64,000 nucleotides of DNA. Source: Acidimicrobiia bacterium. GTDB taxonomy: Bacteria; Actinomycetota; Acidimicrobiia; UBA2766. Positions 1-8,669 of this stretch are shown here, piece after piece. Within the stretch, counting starts at the first letter, position 1; each line of letters begins with the position of its first letter. The notes under the pieces are model-generated. The model was not told where the DNA came from and did no database searches. It saw only the letters and a program-made list of their open reading frames with translations. The position numbers were made by a program, and so were the translations under genes. The stretch is taken from NCBI GenBank assembly GCA_020850945.1, contig JADZDR010000034.1:1-64000 (forward strand), read 5' to 3'.

Positions 1-15
1 AGGCTTTGAACACCC

Positions 16-1596
16 GTGATCCTTGTCGTGGTTCGTGCGCGTCACGCGGACCCCCCAACCAGCCCTACACCCCAACAGCCGTGGGGGCCTCCGCCCTTAC
101 CCCACCCACACCGGGGTCAGGAGAGCCTCTATCAGGCCCTCATCGACTCGATGGTTGCCGCGGGTGAGGAGGTGTCTTCTGGTGGGGCGTCCCGTAGCTA
201 CGAGGTCGGGATCGTACAGAAGTTGTCGTGCCCCCAAGGCGATTCAGGGCAACTGGTGGCTGCGGCCGGCGAGATGATCGAGTTGGCTGCGGGTGCCGAC
301 TCGAGGGGCGAGACTACGAGACGATTCCTTGGCTTGGATAGTCCCGCTGGCTCTGTAAGGAGAGCAGGGGAGATCCGTCTGGCGTGCATAGAAAGATCCC
401 ACTTGGAGCTCCTCGACCGGTCACTGGTGGCCGAGCGAGCGGTCAACGACATGATGATTGTCGACGAGTCGGGCCTCGAATACGTCGACACTGAGATCGG
501 CCCTCATCCTCTTTCCTATGTGAGAGAACTCTTGACGGATGAGGAGCGGGTCGTCTTCGAGCGCCGCTACGAGATGCCGATCGACGACCTGATCGACGAG
601 GTCGTCGAGGAGAAGGGCGGTTCACGGGCGATCGCCAATCTGACCTACTTCGCGGACCGCCGCCTCGAAGTACTTGCACACGCGTTCGAGCGTCACCCCG
701 AGGTGCTGGTTGCTGCCCGTCAGGAGCTCGGCATTCTGCCGCCTGGGTATCTGGAGCAGTACGCCGAAGACATCTTCTCCTATCTGTTCGGGTGTGCGAT
801 GGGGAGGTGGGATGTCCGCATCGGCAGGGATCCGTCCCTCGCCCCGCCGCTGTCGGAGGATCTGTTCGCGCCGGTGCCGCTGTGTCCACCTGGCATGTTG
901 GTCGGTCCGGACGGGTTCCCCGCGGTCGATGCGCCGGAGGGGTATCCGTTGGAGTTGCCGCCGAATCGGGTCCTCGTCGACGAACCTGGCCACCGCTGGG
1001 ATGTCGAGGCGGCGGTAATCGCCGCGGCACAGGTCCTCTTCGACGATCCGGACGCGATCGTCGCAGAGATGTTGGAGATCCTCGGTCGCAGGAGCGTCCG
1101 CGAGTATCTGCGGCGGGACTTCTTCAAGTCGCATCTGAAGCGGTACAGCAAGAGCCGCCGCAAAGCCCCGATCTACTGGCAGCTGACCCTGAAGAAGGCA
1201 CCGTGGGGGGTCTGGGTGTATGTGCCGACTCTCACGCGTGAGACGCTCTATGCCGTCGCACACGAGGCGCGCAGGCGGGAGCGTCTCGCTGCTGAGGCGG
1301 TCGTGCGTCTCGAAGACGAGAAAGCCCAGGGCGGTGCGGGTCGCTCGGTACGCAAGGTCACCGAAGACCTCCATGCCGAGACGAAGCTCACCGAGGAAGT
1401 CCGCGCCTTCCGAGCCGAGGCCGAACGGGTCGCCGAGCTAGGATGGGAGCCCGACGCCGACGACGGCATCATCCTCAACGCCGCCGTCGTCGCCGACCTG
1501 GTCCCGGCATGGAAGGACGCGGCTGCGACCCGCAAGGAGATCCGCGCCGGCAAGTACCCGTGGGCGACGGTGTCCCGATTCAAGGACGTGCTGTGA
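16..1596 (+). CDS. pglX: PglX BREX adenine methyltransferase, C-terminal part
   Basis: PglX is the site-specific adenine methyltransferase of BREX phage defence. Only its C-terminal part is here. From about residue 35 the protein follows PglX: a YEVGIVQKLSCPQ stretch near 65-80, IFSYLFGCAMGRWDVR near 250, a CPPGML segment, and the family hallmark HLKRYSKSRRKAPIYW near 370, then DDGIILNAA and a GKYPW end. No methyltransferase catalytic motif (NPPY type) is present, so the N-terminal half would lie upstream. The frame is closed by TGA at 7-9, and the first ~35 proline-rich codons do not look like PglX. The gene is therefore either frameshifted, phase-switched or a fragment. Its stop overlaps the pglZ start (GTGA). 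Family assignment is firm; integrity is not. Confidence 0.8.
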   Translation: MILVVVRARHADPPTSPTPQQPWGPPPLPHPHRGQESLYQALIDSMVAAGEEVSSGGASRSYEVGIVQKLSCPQGDSGQLVAAAGEMIELAAGADSRGETTRRFLGLDSPAGSVRRAGEIRLACIERSHLELLDRSLVAERAVNDMMIVDESGLEYVDTEIGPHPLSYVRELLTDEERVVFERRYEMPIDDLIDEVVEEKGGSRAIANLTYFADRRLEVLAHAFERHPEVLVAARQELGILPPGYLEQYAEDIFSYLFGCAMGRWDVRIGRDPSLAPPLSEDLFAPVPLCPPGMLVGPDGFPAVDAPEGYPLELPPNRVLVDEPGHRWDVEAAVIAAAQVLFDDPDAIVAEMLEILGRRSVREYLRRDFFKSHLKRYSKSRRKAPIYWQLTLKKAPWGVWVYVPTLTRETLYAVAHEARRRERLAAEAVVRLEDEKAQGGAGRSVRKVTEDLHAETKLTEEVRAFRAEAERVAELGWEPDADDGIILNAAVVADLVPAWKDAAATRKEIRAGKYPWATVSRFKDVL

Positions 1597-4091
1597 GCGC
1601 GCTGCGCGACACCCTGGCGGTCGAGCTCGCCAAGAAGGTCACCCAGCACCGCCTCGTGCTGTGGCAGGACACCGACGGCGAATACGTCGACGTCGCCGCT
1701 GAGATCTGCCCGCCCCAAGCCGCGTTCGAACCCTACGGCGGGAGCTGGTACGAGCTGCGCAGCCGGGTCGAACCGTTGCTCGCCGCCGAAGAACCACCGT
1801 GCATGGTCGTCTACGTCCCCGTACGCGCACCCGAGGACGACCCCCTGCTTGAGCTACGCGTCGCCGCCAAGCCGTTCGTGCGTCGCCTAGGAACACTCGT
1901 CAGGGATGCCCTCGGCGGTGAGCTGAGCGAGCAGCGCATCGGCGAGCTCGCCGACGCGGCGCGCGCGGTCCTCGACGTCGAAGCCGCGTTGGAGAGCGGT
2001 GAGAGCGCCGATGTCCGTCTCGTCCGCGCCCTGGGGTCGAGCGACACCACGCAGATCGTGACGAAGCTCACGTTGGGTGAGCACGACGACGTGCTTGATG
2101 CCGAGGGCATGTGGGAGGTGGCGGCTGCATTCGTCGCGGACAGGCTCGGAGGGCAGATCACAGGTGCCGGTGACACGTTCCGTGGTGCATTGCTGCGCCA
2201 GCTCGTCCTCACCGAGATCGCAGCCGCGACAGGCCGTCTGCCCGAGGATTTGGAATCCGCCTGGACGCCGGTCTCGGCGGAGCAGCGTCGCCGCAGCCTC
2301 GACCTCGTCGACCGCTGGCGACGCCATCCCGAGACGAGCCGTGTCTACACAGATCTCGTTCGTGAGGCCGAGTCTAGTCTCGCCCTGGCGCCGAATCTCG
2401 TTTGGATGCCCGGACTCGAGACCTGTCACGCCGCGCCTGCCGTCGACACCAAGGTCCTGACCCATGCCGTCGACCTGCTCGGCGAAGGCGCGTGGCACGA
2501 AGCCGCCGCACTCGCACTTTCCCGGTCTCAGGGGCCGTGGTGCCGACCCGACGTCGACACGGCGGGGTGGACAGGCCGTGCGAGTCGCTGGCAGGCGGTG
2601 CAGGCGACAGCCGAGCTGAGACATCGACTGGAGTCGACTCCGCCCCCTCAAACGCAGACCGGCGCCGAGGTGCTCGCCTGGTATGCAGACGAGGGCTGGG
2701 AGGTCGACCGGACGCACCGCCACTACGAGCTGGCCCGCGGTGCCCTGGAGAGCTACGGAGACCTCGACGTCTTCATCAACCAGGCACGCGCCGCCTACGA
2801 GGCGTGGCTCGACGCGATCATGCAGGCCATGGCGGTCTCTGTCGTGCAGTCCGGCTTGGACAGCGGCGGCCTCGTCCACCAAGGCGACATCCACGACCGC
2901 TGGGTGCGCACAGCCGAGGGATCTGTCGCGTACGTCTGGGTCGACGCACTCCGCTACGAACTGGGTTGTGAGCTCGCCGACCAGCTGTCCGGTCTCCCCG
3001 GCCGTGTCGAAACTCATGCTGCGGTCGCGGCCGTCCCCACGATCACGCCTGTCGGGATGGCTGATCTCACCCCCGACGCGGGCGGACACCTCAGTCTCAC
3101 TGTCTCCTCCGGCAAGCTGGCGGTGACCGTCGACGGCCAGCCGGTCGCGACCGTCAAGGACAGAGTCGACCGTCTACGGGCAGCACACGCGGGAGGGGTC
3201 CTCGACCAGTCACTCGACACGGTCGCCGAGCAGAGCGAACGGGAGCTTCACAAACAGCTCGGCACGAGCGCTGTGGCGCTGATCCGCTCCCAGGAGCTCG
3301 ACGTGCAGGGCGAGTCGGGGATGCTCCAGGCCGCCTGGCCGCAGTTCTCGCTCGTCGTGCAGATCCTGGCCCGGGTCGTCGCACGTCTCGGTCATGCCGG
3401 TGTCGGTCGTGTCGTGATCACGTCCGATCACGGGTTCATCGCCCTGCCCCGCAGCCTCGAAGACGACAGGACGATCGACGCGCCTGTGGGCGGGACCGGC
3501 GAGCTGCATCGCCGCGTGTGGGTCGGCACAGGCGGGACGACACCGCCGGCGGCGATACGGGTTCCCGTGAGCGAGGCAGGAACTCCGGGCGACGTCGACC
3601 TGATAACCCCGCGTGGCCTCGCTGTGTTCAAGAGCGGCGGGTCGAGGCAGTTCTTCCACGGGGGCCTGTCCCCCCAGGAGGTCGTCATCCCCGTCGTCGT
3701 CGTCGACTTCGCCGAGGCCGCGCCCGCCCCGAACTTGGAGGTGAGCGCCGAGATCGCCGGTGGACGCATCATGACCGGTACGTTCGCCGCCGCCCTCGAG
3801 TTCACGGGTGACCTCTTCACGAGCGAGATCGCAGTGCGGGCAGTCGCACAAGGCCGGCAGGCAGGCCAGGTCGTCGCCCGTGTCGTCTCCGGCGACGGAT
3901 ACGACAGCCAGAGCGGAACCGTCACCCTCCAACAGCGACAGACACCGGTCCTCGCGTTCCAGGTGACCGAGAACCTCACGCGAGGCGATATCGTGCGACT
4001 CGAGGTGCTCGACGCCAAGACCGGTGTGCGGCTCGGTTCCACCGAGGCCGAAGTCGCCGCCGACATCGCCGTCAAGGACGATCTCGCATGA
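1593..4091 (+). CDS. pglZ: PglZ, BREX alkaline-phosphatase-superfamily protein
   Basis: PglZ is the BREX core protein of the alkaline phosphatase superfamily. The GTG at 1593 overlaps the pglX stop by 4 nt and gives 832 aa, a normal PglZ length; the 882-aa ORF-track version adds a spurious out-of-gene N-terminus. The PglZ domain occupies roughly residues 440-700, with the metal-site segment YVWVDALRYELG near 446 and VITSDHGFIALP near 607, the latter being the family's conserved SDHG block. The N-terminal half carries a VLWQDTDGEY segment seen at the start of many PglZ proteins. The C-terminal ~130 residues form an Ig-like or accessory beta region. The stop overlaps brxL (ATGA), so translation of the set is coupled. 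Confidence 0.93.
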   Translation: MSALRDTLAVELAKKVTQHRLVLWQDTDGEYVDVAAEICPPQAAFEPYGGSWYELRSRVEPLLAAEEPPCMVVYVPVRAPEDDPLLELRVAAKPFVRRLGTLVRDALGGELSEQRIGELADAARAVLDVEAALESGESADVRLVRALGSSDTTQIVTKLTLGEHDDVLDAEGMWEVAAAFVADRLGGQITGAGDTFRGALLRQLVLTEIAAATGRLPEDLESAWTPVSAEQRRRSLDLVDRWRRHPETSRVYTDLVREAESSLALAPNLVWMPGLETCHAAPAVDTKVLTHAVDLLGEGAWHEAAALALSRSQGPWCRPDVDTAGWTGRASRWQAVQATAELRHRLESTPPPQTQTGAEVLAWYADEGWEVDRTHRHYELARGALESYGDLDVFINQARAAYEAWLDAIMQAMAVSVVQSGLDSGGLVHQGDIHDRWVRTAEGSVAYVWVDALRYELGCELADQLSGLPGRVETHAAVAAVPTITPVGMADLTPDAGGHLSLTVSSGKLAVTVDGQPVATVKDRVDRLRAAHAGGVLDQSLDTVAEQSERELHKQLGTSAVALIRSQELDVQGESGMLQAAWPQFSLVVQILARVVARLGHAGVGRVVITSDHGFIALPRSLEDDRTIDAPVGGTGELHRRVWVGTGGTTPPAAIRVPVSEAGTPGDVDLITPRGLAVFKSGGSRQFFHGGLSPQEVVIPVVVVDFAEAAPAPNLEVSAEIAGGRIMTGTFAAALEFTGDLFTSEIAVRAVAQGRQAGQVVARVVSGDGYDSQSGTVTLQQRQTPVLAFQVTENLTRGDIVRLEVLDAKTGVRLGSTEAEVAADIAVKDDLA

Positions 4092-6154
4092 ACAAACAGA
4101 CCCCCCAAGCGCCGAACCTGGACGGCCTCGACCGGCGCGCAGCCGAGGTCTTCCCCGGCCGGGTCGTCCGCAAGGACCTCGTCCGCCAGGTCAAGGTCGG
4201 CGCGAACGTTCCCGTGTACGTCCTCGAGTTCCTCCTCGGCAAGTACTGCGCGTCCGACGACCCGGCAGCGATCGCGACCGGGCTCGAGGTCGTGAACCAG
4301 ACGCTGCGCGAGAACTTCATCAGACCTGACGAAGCAGAGAAGGCCAAGGCCGACCTCAAACGCAGGGGCCAGCACCGTCTCATCGACAAGGTCGACGTCC
4401 GCCTCGTCGCGAGCGAGGATCGCTTCTGGGCGCACCTCACGAACTTCGGCGACAAGTACGTGCACGTACCCGACGAGGTCGTCTACAGGTACGACCGTCT
4501 CTTACAGGGCGGCGTCTGGTCACAGCTCGACCTGCTCTACAACGCCGAGGACGACGAGGCCACACGCCGGCCGTTCTACATCCGGGTTCTCAAGCCGATC
4601 CAGGTCGCAGCATTCGACATGGACGACTACGTCGCCGGCCGCGCTCGCTTCGGCCGTGACGACTGGCTCGACCTCGTCGTGCGCAGCATTGGCCTCGAAC
4701 CCGCCCATTACGACCTGCGCGGCAAGCTCATCGCCCTGACTCGGCTCATCCCGATGGTCGAACGCAACTACAACCTGATCGAGCTCGGACCGTGGGGGAC
4801 GGGCAAGAGCTTCGTCTACCGGGAGTCGAACCCGAATTCGATCCTGATCTCGGGCGGCAAGGTCACCGTCGCGCAGCTTTTCGTGAACCTCTCCACTGGC
4901 CGGGTCGGGCTCCTCGGTACGTGGGACACCGTCGCCTTCGACGAGGTCGCCGGCCTGGAGCTGTCGGACCCAACCGTCGTGAACATGCTCAAGGACTACA
5001 TGGAGTCCGGCTCGTTCGCGCGCGGCAAGGACGAGGTCCCTGCCGAGGCGTCGCTCGTGTTCGTCGGGAACACGTCCAAGCCCCACCAGGAGCTCGTCCG
5101 CTCCGCCCACCTCTTCGCCGATCTGCCCAAGGCGATGATCGACCCGGCCTTCCTCGACCGGCTCCACTACTACCTGCCCGGCTGGGAGGTCCCCAAGCTC
5201 GAGGAGCGCCTCTTCACCGACCACTTCGGGTTCGTGTCCGACTACTTCGCCGAAGCCCTGCGCCAGCTCCGCAAGCAGAGCCACGTGCGGGCGATCGACG
5301 CCGACTTCGCTCTCGGCTCGCACCTGTCGGCCCGGGACGAGAAGGCCGTCCGCAAGACCACGTCGGGTCTGCTCAAGATCCTCCACCCCCACGGCGAATG
5401 GAGCCACGGGGAGCTGCGCGAGTACCTCGAGTTCGCCCTCGAGGGACGCCGCCGCGTCAAGGAGCAGCTGAAGAAGCTCGCCGCCCACGACTACGCGAAG
5501 ACGGCGTTCTCGTATGTGGAGCGGGACACGGGCCGGGAGATCTGGGTCGAGGTGCCCGAGCAACCCGAGGAGCTGGAGCGGCTGGAGGCCGAGGAGGCCG
5601 GAGTGCGGATCGACGCCACGGTCACCCCCGGCGCCGCAACCGTGGCGTTCGAAGGGCCGGGCCCGGCCTCGGTCGCAGAGCTCATCGCGCAAGGTGAGAG
5701 CAGCCGCGTCGAGTTCAAGCAGACCGCCCGCGTCAACCTCGCCACGAAGCAGCGTGACCAGGTCATCGAACAGATGGTCGTCAAGTCCGTCGCCGGTTTC
5801 CTGAACGCCCACGGCGGCACGCTGCTCATAGGCATCGAAGACTCCGGTCAGGTCTTCGGCATCGAGAAAGATCTCAAGACCCTCGGCCAGAAGCAGAACA
5901 TCGACGGCTTCGAGCTCTGGCTGACCAGCCTCCTCGACAACGCCCTCGGCCCCACAGCGGTAAGCAACCTCTCGGTCACTTTCGAACCCTTCCCCGACGG
6001 CACCGTCTGCCGTATCGACGTGCAACCCGGAAAGAGCCCCACCTACGTCCGCGGTGGCAAGAACGACGCCGATCTCTACGTCCGCCTCAACAACTCCACC
6101 CGCCTCCTCAACGTCGCAGACGCAGTCGAATACGTCCGCTCCAGGTGGCGGTAG
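4088..6154 (+). CDS. brxL: BrxL-type AAA+ protein with C-terminal AlbA_2 domain instead of Lon domain
   Basis: BrxL is the AAA+ DNA-associated effector of BREX. Residues 1-500 follow BrxL closely: FPGRVVRKDL, ANVPVYVLEFLLGKYCASDD, Walker A GPWGTGKS near 234, Walker B VAFDEVAG near 282, the SGSFARGKDEVPAEASLVFVGN block and EGRRRVKEQLKK near 460. In type-1 BrxL the remaining ~200 residues are a Lon-protease-like domain. Here, after a linker, residues ~536-680 instead read ESSRVEFKQ, FLNAHGGTLLIGIEDSG and DLYVRLNNSTR, the pattern of the AlbA_2 (Schlafen-type) nucleic-acid-binding domain. No Lon Ser-Lys dyad region is seen. Total length, 688 aa, stays near that of normal BrxL, so this is a domain swap rather than an addition. 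It overlaps pglZ (ATGA) and the next darT by 10 nt. Confidence 0.9.
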   Translation: MNKQTPQAPNLDGLDRRAAEVFPGRVVRKDLVRQVKVGANVPVYVLEFLLGKYCASDDPAAIATGLEVVNQTLRENFIRPDEAEKAKADLKRRGQHRLIDKVDVRLVASEDRFWAHLTNFGDKYVHVPDEVVYRYDRLLQGGVWSQLDLLYNAEDDEATRRPFYIRVLKPIQVAAFDMDDYVAGRARFGRDDWLDLVVRSIGLEPAHYDLRGKLIALTRLIPMVERNYNLIELGPWGTGKSFVYRESNPNSILISGGKVTVAQLFVNLSTGRVGLLGTWDTVAFDEVAGLELSDPTVVNMLKDYMESGSFARGKDEVPAEASLVFVGNTSKPHQELVRSAHLFADLPKAMIDPAFLDRLHYYLPGWEVPKLEERLFTDHFGFVSDYFAEALRQLRKQSHVRAIDADFALGSHLSARDEKAVRKTTSGLLKILHPHGEWSHGELREYLEFALEGRRRVKEQLKKLAAHDYAKTAFSYVERDTGREIWVEVPEQPEELERLEAEEAGVRIDATVTPGAATVAFEGPGPASVAELIAQGESSRVEFKQTARVNLATKQRDQVIEQMVVKSVAGFLNAHGGTLLIGIEDSGQVFGIEKDLKTLGQKQNIDGFELWLTSLLDNALGPTAVSNLSVTFEPFPDGTVCRIDVQPGKSPTYVRGGKNDADLYVRLNNSTRLLNVADAVEYVRSRWR

Positions 6155-6759
6155 CACTGGTGGACCGCTCCGACGTACGAGAGCTCCACTACATCGCACA
6201 CGTGGACAACCTGTCATCGATCATGCAGCGTGGGATCCTGTGCAAGAAGGCGGTCGGGGGTCTGGCTCACAGGTCTGTGGCGAACGTCGAGGTGCAAGAG
6301 CGTCGCGCGACGCGCCGGATCCCCGGCGGGCTCCAGGTCCACGAATACGTGCCGCTCTACTTCAATGCCCGTAACGCCATGCTCTTTCGGCTCCTGCGTG
6401 ACTATGACTTGGCGAAACGCGTGCCTGCCGAGGAACTTGCCGTCCTGCGTCTCTCATCTGCTGTGCTCGATCTGCCGGACATCATTGTGACCGACATGAA
6501 TGCAGCCGCCCGTGCCGAACCACGCTGGTTCCCGGCAGAGGAGGGCCTCCTACGACTCGACCACGGCGAGATCTTCGCCACGTACTGGCGTGACAGGTGG
6601 CACAAGCAGCGAATGATGGCCGAGGTCTTGGTTCCCCGACAGGTCGAGGTCGACCACATCCTCAGGGCCTATGTCGTGTCCGACGAGTCCGCCACTGCCT
6701 TGTCCCGGATGATCCCTACACTGGCCGTCGAGGTCCAAGCGAGGATGTTCTTCCGATGA
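6145..6759 (+). CDS. darT: DarT-family DNA ADP-ribosyltransferase toxin (first copy)
   Basis: DarT toxins (DUF4433) transfer ADP-ribose from NAD+ to thymidine or guanosine bases of single-stranded DNA and can block phage replication. The 204-aa protein has the family's N-terminal block ELHYIAHVDNLSSIMQRGIL, the NAD-site block HEYVPLYFNARNAMLF near 70-85, and the C-terminal MMAEVLVP segment carrying the expected catalytic glutamate. The GTG at 6145 lies inside the end of brxL; another GTG at 6160 is possible. Its stop overlaps darG (ATGA), the usual toxin-antitoxin coupling. Being translationally chained to BREX genes is unusual and suggests one co-inherited defence cassette. Confidence 0.85.
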   Translation: MAVALVDRSDVRELHYIAHVDNLSSIMQRGILCKKAVGGLAHRSVANVEVQERRATRRIPGGLQVHEYVPLYFNARNAMLFRLLRDYDLAKRVPAEELAVLRLSSAVLDLPDIIVTDMNAAARAEPRWFPAEEGLLRLDHGEIFATYWRDRWHKQRMMAEVLVPRQVEVDHILRAYVVSDESATALSRMIPTLAVEVQARMFFR

Positions 6760-7892
6760 CCCAAGCCGCCTCAAACGTTCGCGTGCGGATCGGCGACCTG
6801 TTCAAGTCCGACGCCCAGACGCTCACGAACACGGTGAACACCGTAGGTGTGATGGGCAAGGGCATCGCCCTGCAGTTCAAGAAGCGCTTTTCCGACATGT
6901 ACAGCGAGTACGTGGAGCTCTGCGAGGCAGGCAAGGTCCGTCTCGGAGAGCCATACCTACACAAGCGCCTCACATCGCCGTGGATCCTGAACTTCCCGAC
7001 CAAGGAGCACTGGCGGTCGCCGTCGCGTCTCGACGCCATTGTCCAAGGCCTGGACCACCTGGCTGAGCACTACCGGGAGTGGGGAATCGAGTCCCTGGCC
7101 ATGCCGCCACTCGGATGTGGTGAAGGGCAGCTCGAATGGCGCATCGTCGGACCGACGCTCTTCCGCGGATTGAGCCGCCTGGGGATTCCCGTCGAGCTCT
7201 ACGCCCCCTTCGATACCCCGCATGCAGAGCTGGAGATCGAGTTCTTGGAACACGCTGGTGGGGAGGGCGCCGCACAGCCGGAGTCCCGTGTGCCGGCAGC
7301 CGGCGTGGCGTTGGCTGCCATTGTGGATCGAATCAGCAACGAGAGGTATCACTACCCACTTGGCCGCGTCGCCCTGCAGAAGATCGCCTACTTCGCCACT
7401 CAAGCGGGGATAGCCACAGGTCTCGAGTTCGAGCGCGGCCCGTACGGTCCGTTCGCGGAGGGGCTGAAGAGGTTGCTTGCCAAGCTCGTCAACAACGGCC
7501 TCGTCGACGAGACACGCAGGGGACGCATGTTCGTGGTCAGCCCGGGACGGACCCTGCGGGACTCGCAGACACCATTCGCTGACGAGCTCGATGTCTGGAA
7601 GGCGGAGATCGACAGAGTTGCCGACCTCTTCCTGCGCCTCCCTACCACGCGAGCCGCCGAGATAGCAGCCTCTGTCCACTACGTTGCCCAGTCGCTGATG
7701 AACAGGGAGCGTGCCCGGGGGGGAGGGGGGATCGACGAGCAGGAGTTGGTGGCCGAAGTGAAGCGCTGGAAGGAGCGACGCGAGCCGCCCGCGACCGAGG
7801 ACGAGATCGTCGGAGCCGCCGATACTCTCGCCTACCTGGGTTGGATCGACCTTGCCCCCGCCACGAACGAGGACGAGTTGATGCCCGTGTGA
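6756..7892 (+). CDS. darG: DarG macro-domain antitoxin
   Basis: DarG removes ADP-ribose from DNA through its macro domain and also binds DarT through its C-terminal part. The ATG at 6756 overlaps the darT stop and gives 378 aa; the longer track ORF is wrong. Residues 8-150 are the macro domain, with the ADP-ribose-binding NTVNTVGVMGKGIALQFKK block and MPPLGCGEGQLEW. Residues ~185-370 form the toxin-binding half, where the stretch LQKIAYFATQAG...FERGPYGPFAEGLKRLL resembles known DarG C-termini. A run of seven and then six G at 7718-7730 lies in frame. A second DarT gene follows after a short gap. Confidence 0.9.
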   Translation: MTQAASNVRVRIGDLFKSDAQTLTNTVNTVGVMGKGIALQFKKRFSDMYSEYVELCEAGKVRLGEPYLHKRLTSPWILNFPTKEHWRSPSRLDAIVQGLDHLAEHYREWGIESLAMPPLGCGEGQLEWRIVGPTLFRGLSRLGIPVELYAPFDTPHAELEIEFLEHAGGEGAAQPESRVPAAGVALAAIVDRISNERYHYPLGRVALQKIAYFATQAGIATGLEFERGPYGPFAEGLKRLLAKLVNNGLVDETRRGRMFVVSPGRTLRDSQTPFADELDVWKAEIDRVADLFLRLPTTRAAEIAASVHYVAQSLMNRERARGGGGIDEQELVAEVKRWKERREPPATEDEIVGAADTLAYLGWIDLAPATNEDELMPV

Positions 7893-7913
7893 CACACGGA
7901 GGGGGTGAGACTG

Positions 7914-8594
7914 GTGAGGAAGGGCTGGAAACGGCTTCCCACTTTCGATCGCTTCCCGACCCCGGTCTTTCACATGACCTGGCTGGAGAACCTGGAGAGC
8001 GTCGTACTGTCGGGTGGGCTCTGGTCCGACGCTCAACTGGCGACGCGAGGCATCGCACCCACGAACTACGGCGATCCCGAGATCAAGGCCAAACGTCTGC
8101 GTCGCGCGGTGCCCGTCGTCGCCAAGGGGACAGGGCCGCTCATGCTCGGCGACTTCGTGCCCTTCTACGTCCTCACCCGCAACGCTGCGCTGTACGTGAT
8201 GCAGCGAGATGGAGGACGGGGTTCCGTTCCTGTGATGCTCGTCGCGAGCGCCCACAGCTTCGCAGCGGAGACCGTCGTCTGGACCGATCGCCACCCCCTT
8301 GCGAACGGGGTGGTCTGGACAGCCGACTTCGCCAAGCTGCCGAGCGCGTTCGATAGCGCGCAACGGCTGGACCACTCCTGGCGTGAGCACGGGTCCGGCC
8401 CGAAGGCGAAGCACGAGTGGATGGCCGAGTTCTTGGTGAAGGATCACGTGCCGTGGTCGGCAATCATGGCGCTGTGCATACGGGACGAGAACGACTATGA
8501 AGCCGCTCTTCAGGAGGCGGCGTGGCTGCGGATCGACACCCCGGTTCGCCGCGTCCCGGACCTGTTCGAGAGCGAGAGGCCGACTCGTTACTGA
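7914..8594 (+). CDS. darT: DarT-family ADP-ribosyltransferase (second copy)
   Basis: This is a second DUF4433/DarT protein downstream of darG. Diagnostic blocks are PVFHMTWLENLESVVLSGGL at the N-terminus, IKAKRLRRAVPV, LGDFVPFYVLTRNAALYVM for the NAD pocket, and HEWMAEFLVKDHVPW with the likely catalytic Glu. It is closer to the canonical darT pattern than the first copy, and the two share little outside these blocks, so this is not a recent tandem duplication. I chose GTG 7914 because GGAGGGGG sits 8-11 nt upstream; the track start at 7905 lies on that ribosome site. One antitoxin for two toxins is odd: either DarG protects against both, or one copy is inactive. Confidence 0.8.
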   Translation: MRKGWKRLPTFDRFPTPVFHMTWLENLESVVLSGGLWSDAQLATRGIAPTNYGDPEIKAKRLRRAVPVVAKGTGPLMLGDFVPFYVLTRNAALYVMQRDGGRGSVPVMLVASAHSFAAETVVWTDRHPLANGVVWTADFAKLPSAFDSAQRLDHSWREHGSGPKAKHEWMAEFLVKDHVPWSAIMALCIRDENDYEAALQEAAWLRIDTPVRRVPDLFESERPTRY

Positions 8595-8654
8595 CGGCAC
8601 GCGTGGCATCTCAGGACTTGGTGGCAAATCCTGGAAGTGGCCGCGGTCGTGGCC

Positions 8655-8660
8655 TAGTCT
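8655..8660 (+). promoter_or_regulatory. Candidate -10 box TAGTCT
   Basis: TAGTCT ends 9 nt before the ATG at 8670. This would give a leaderless or near-leaderless message separate from the BREX-DarTG operon. Inferred from spacing only. Confidence 0.4.
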
Positions 8661-8669
8661 CCACGACCT

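Noticed and set aside
4520-6217. 565-aa minus-strand ORF antisense to brxL
   Set aside because: It is a codon-position shadow of a well-supported plus-strand gene; the product is rich in V, D, E and G with no domain pattern.
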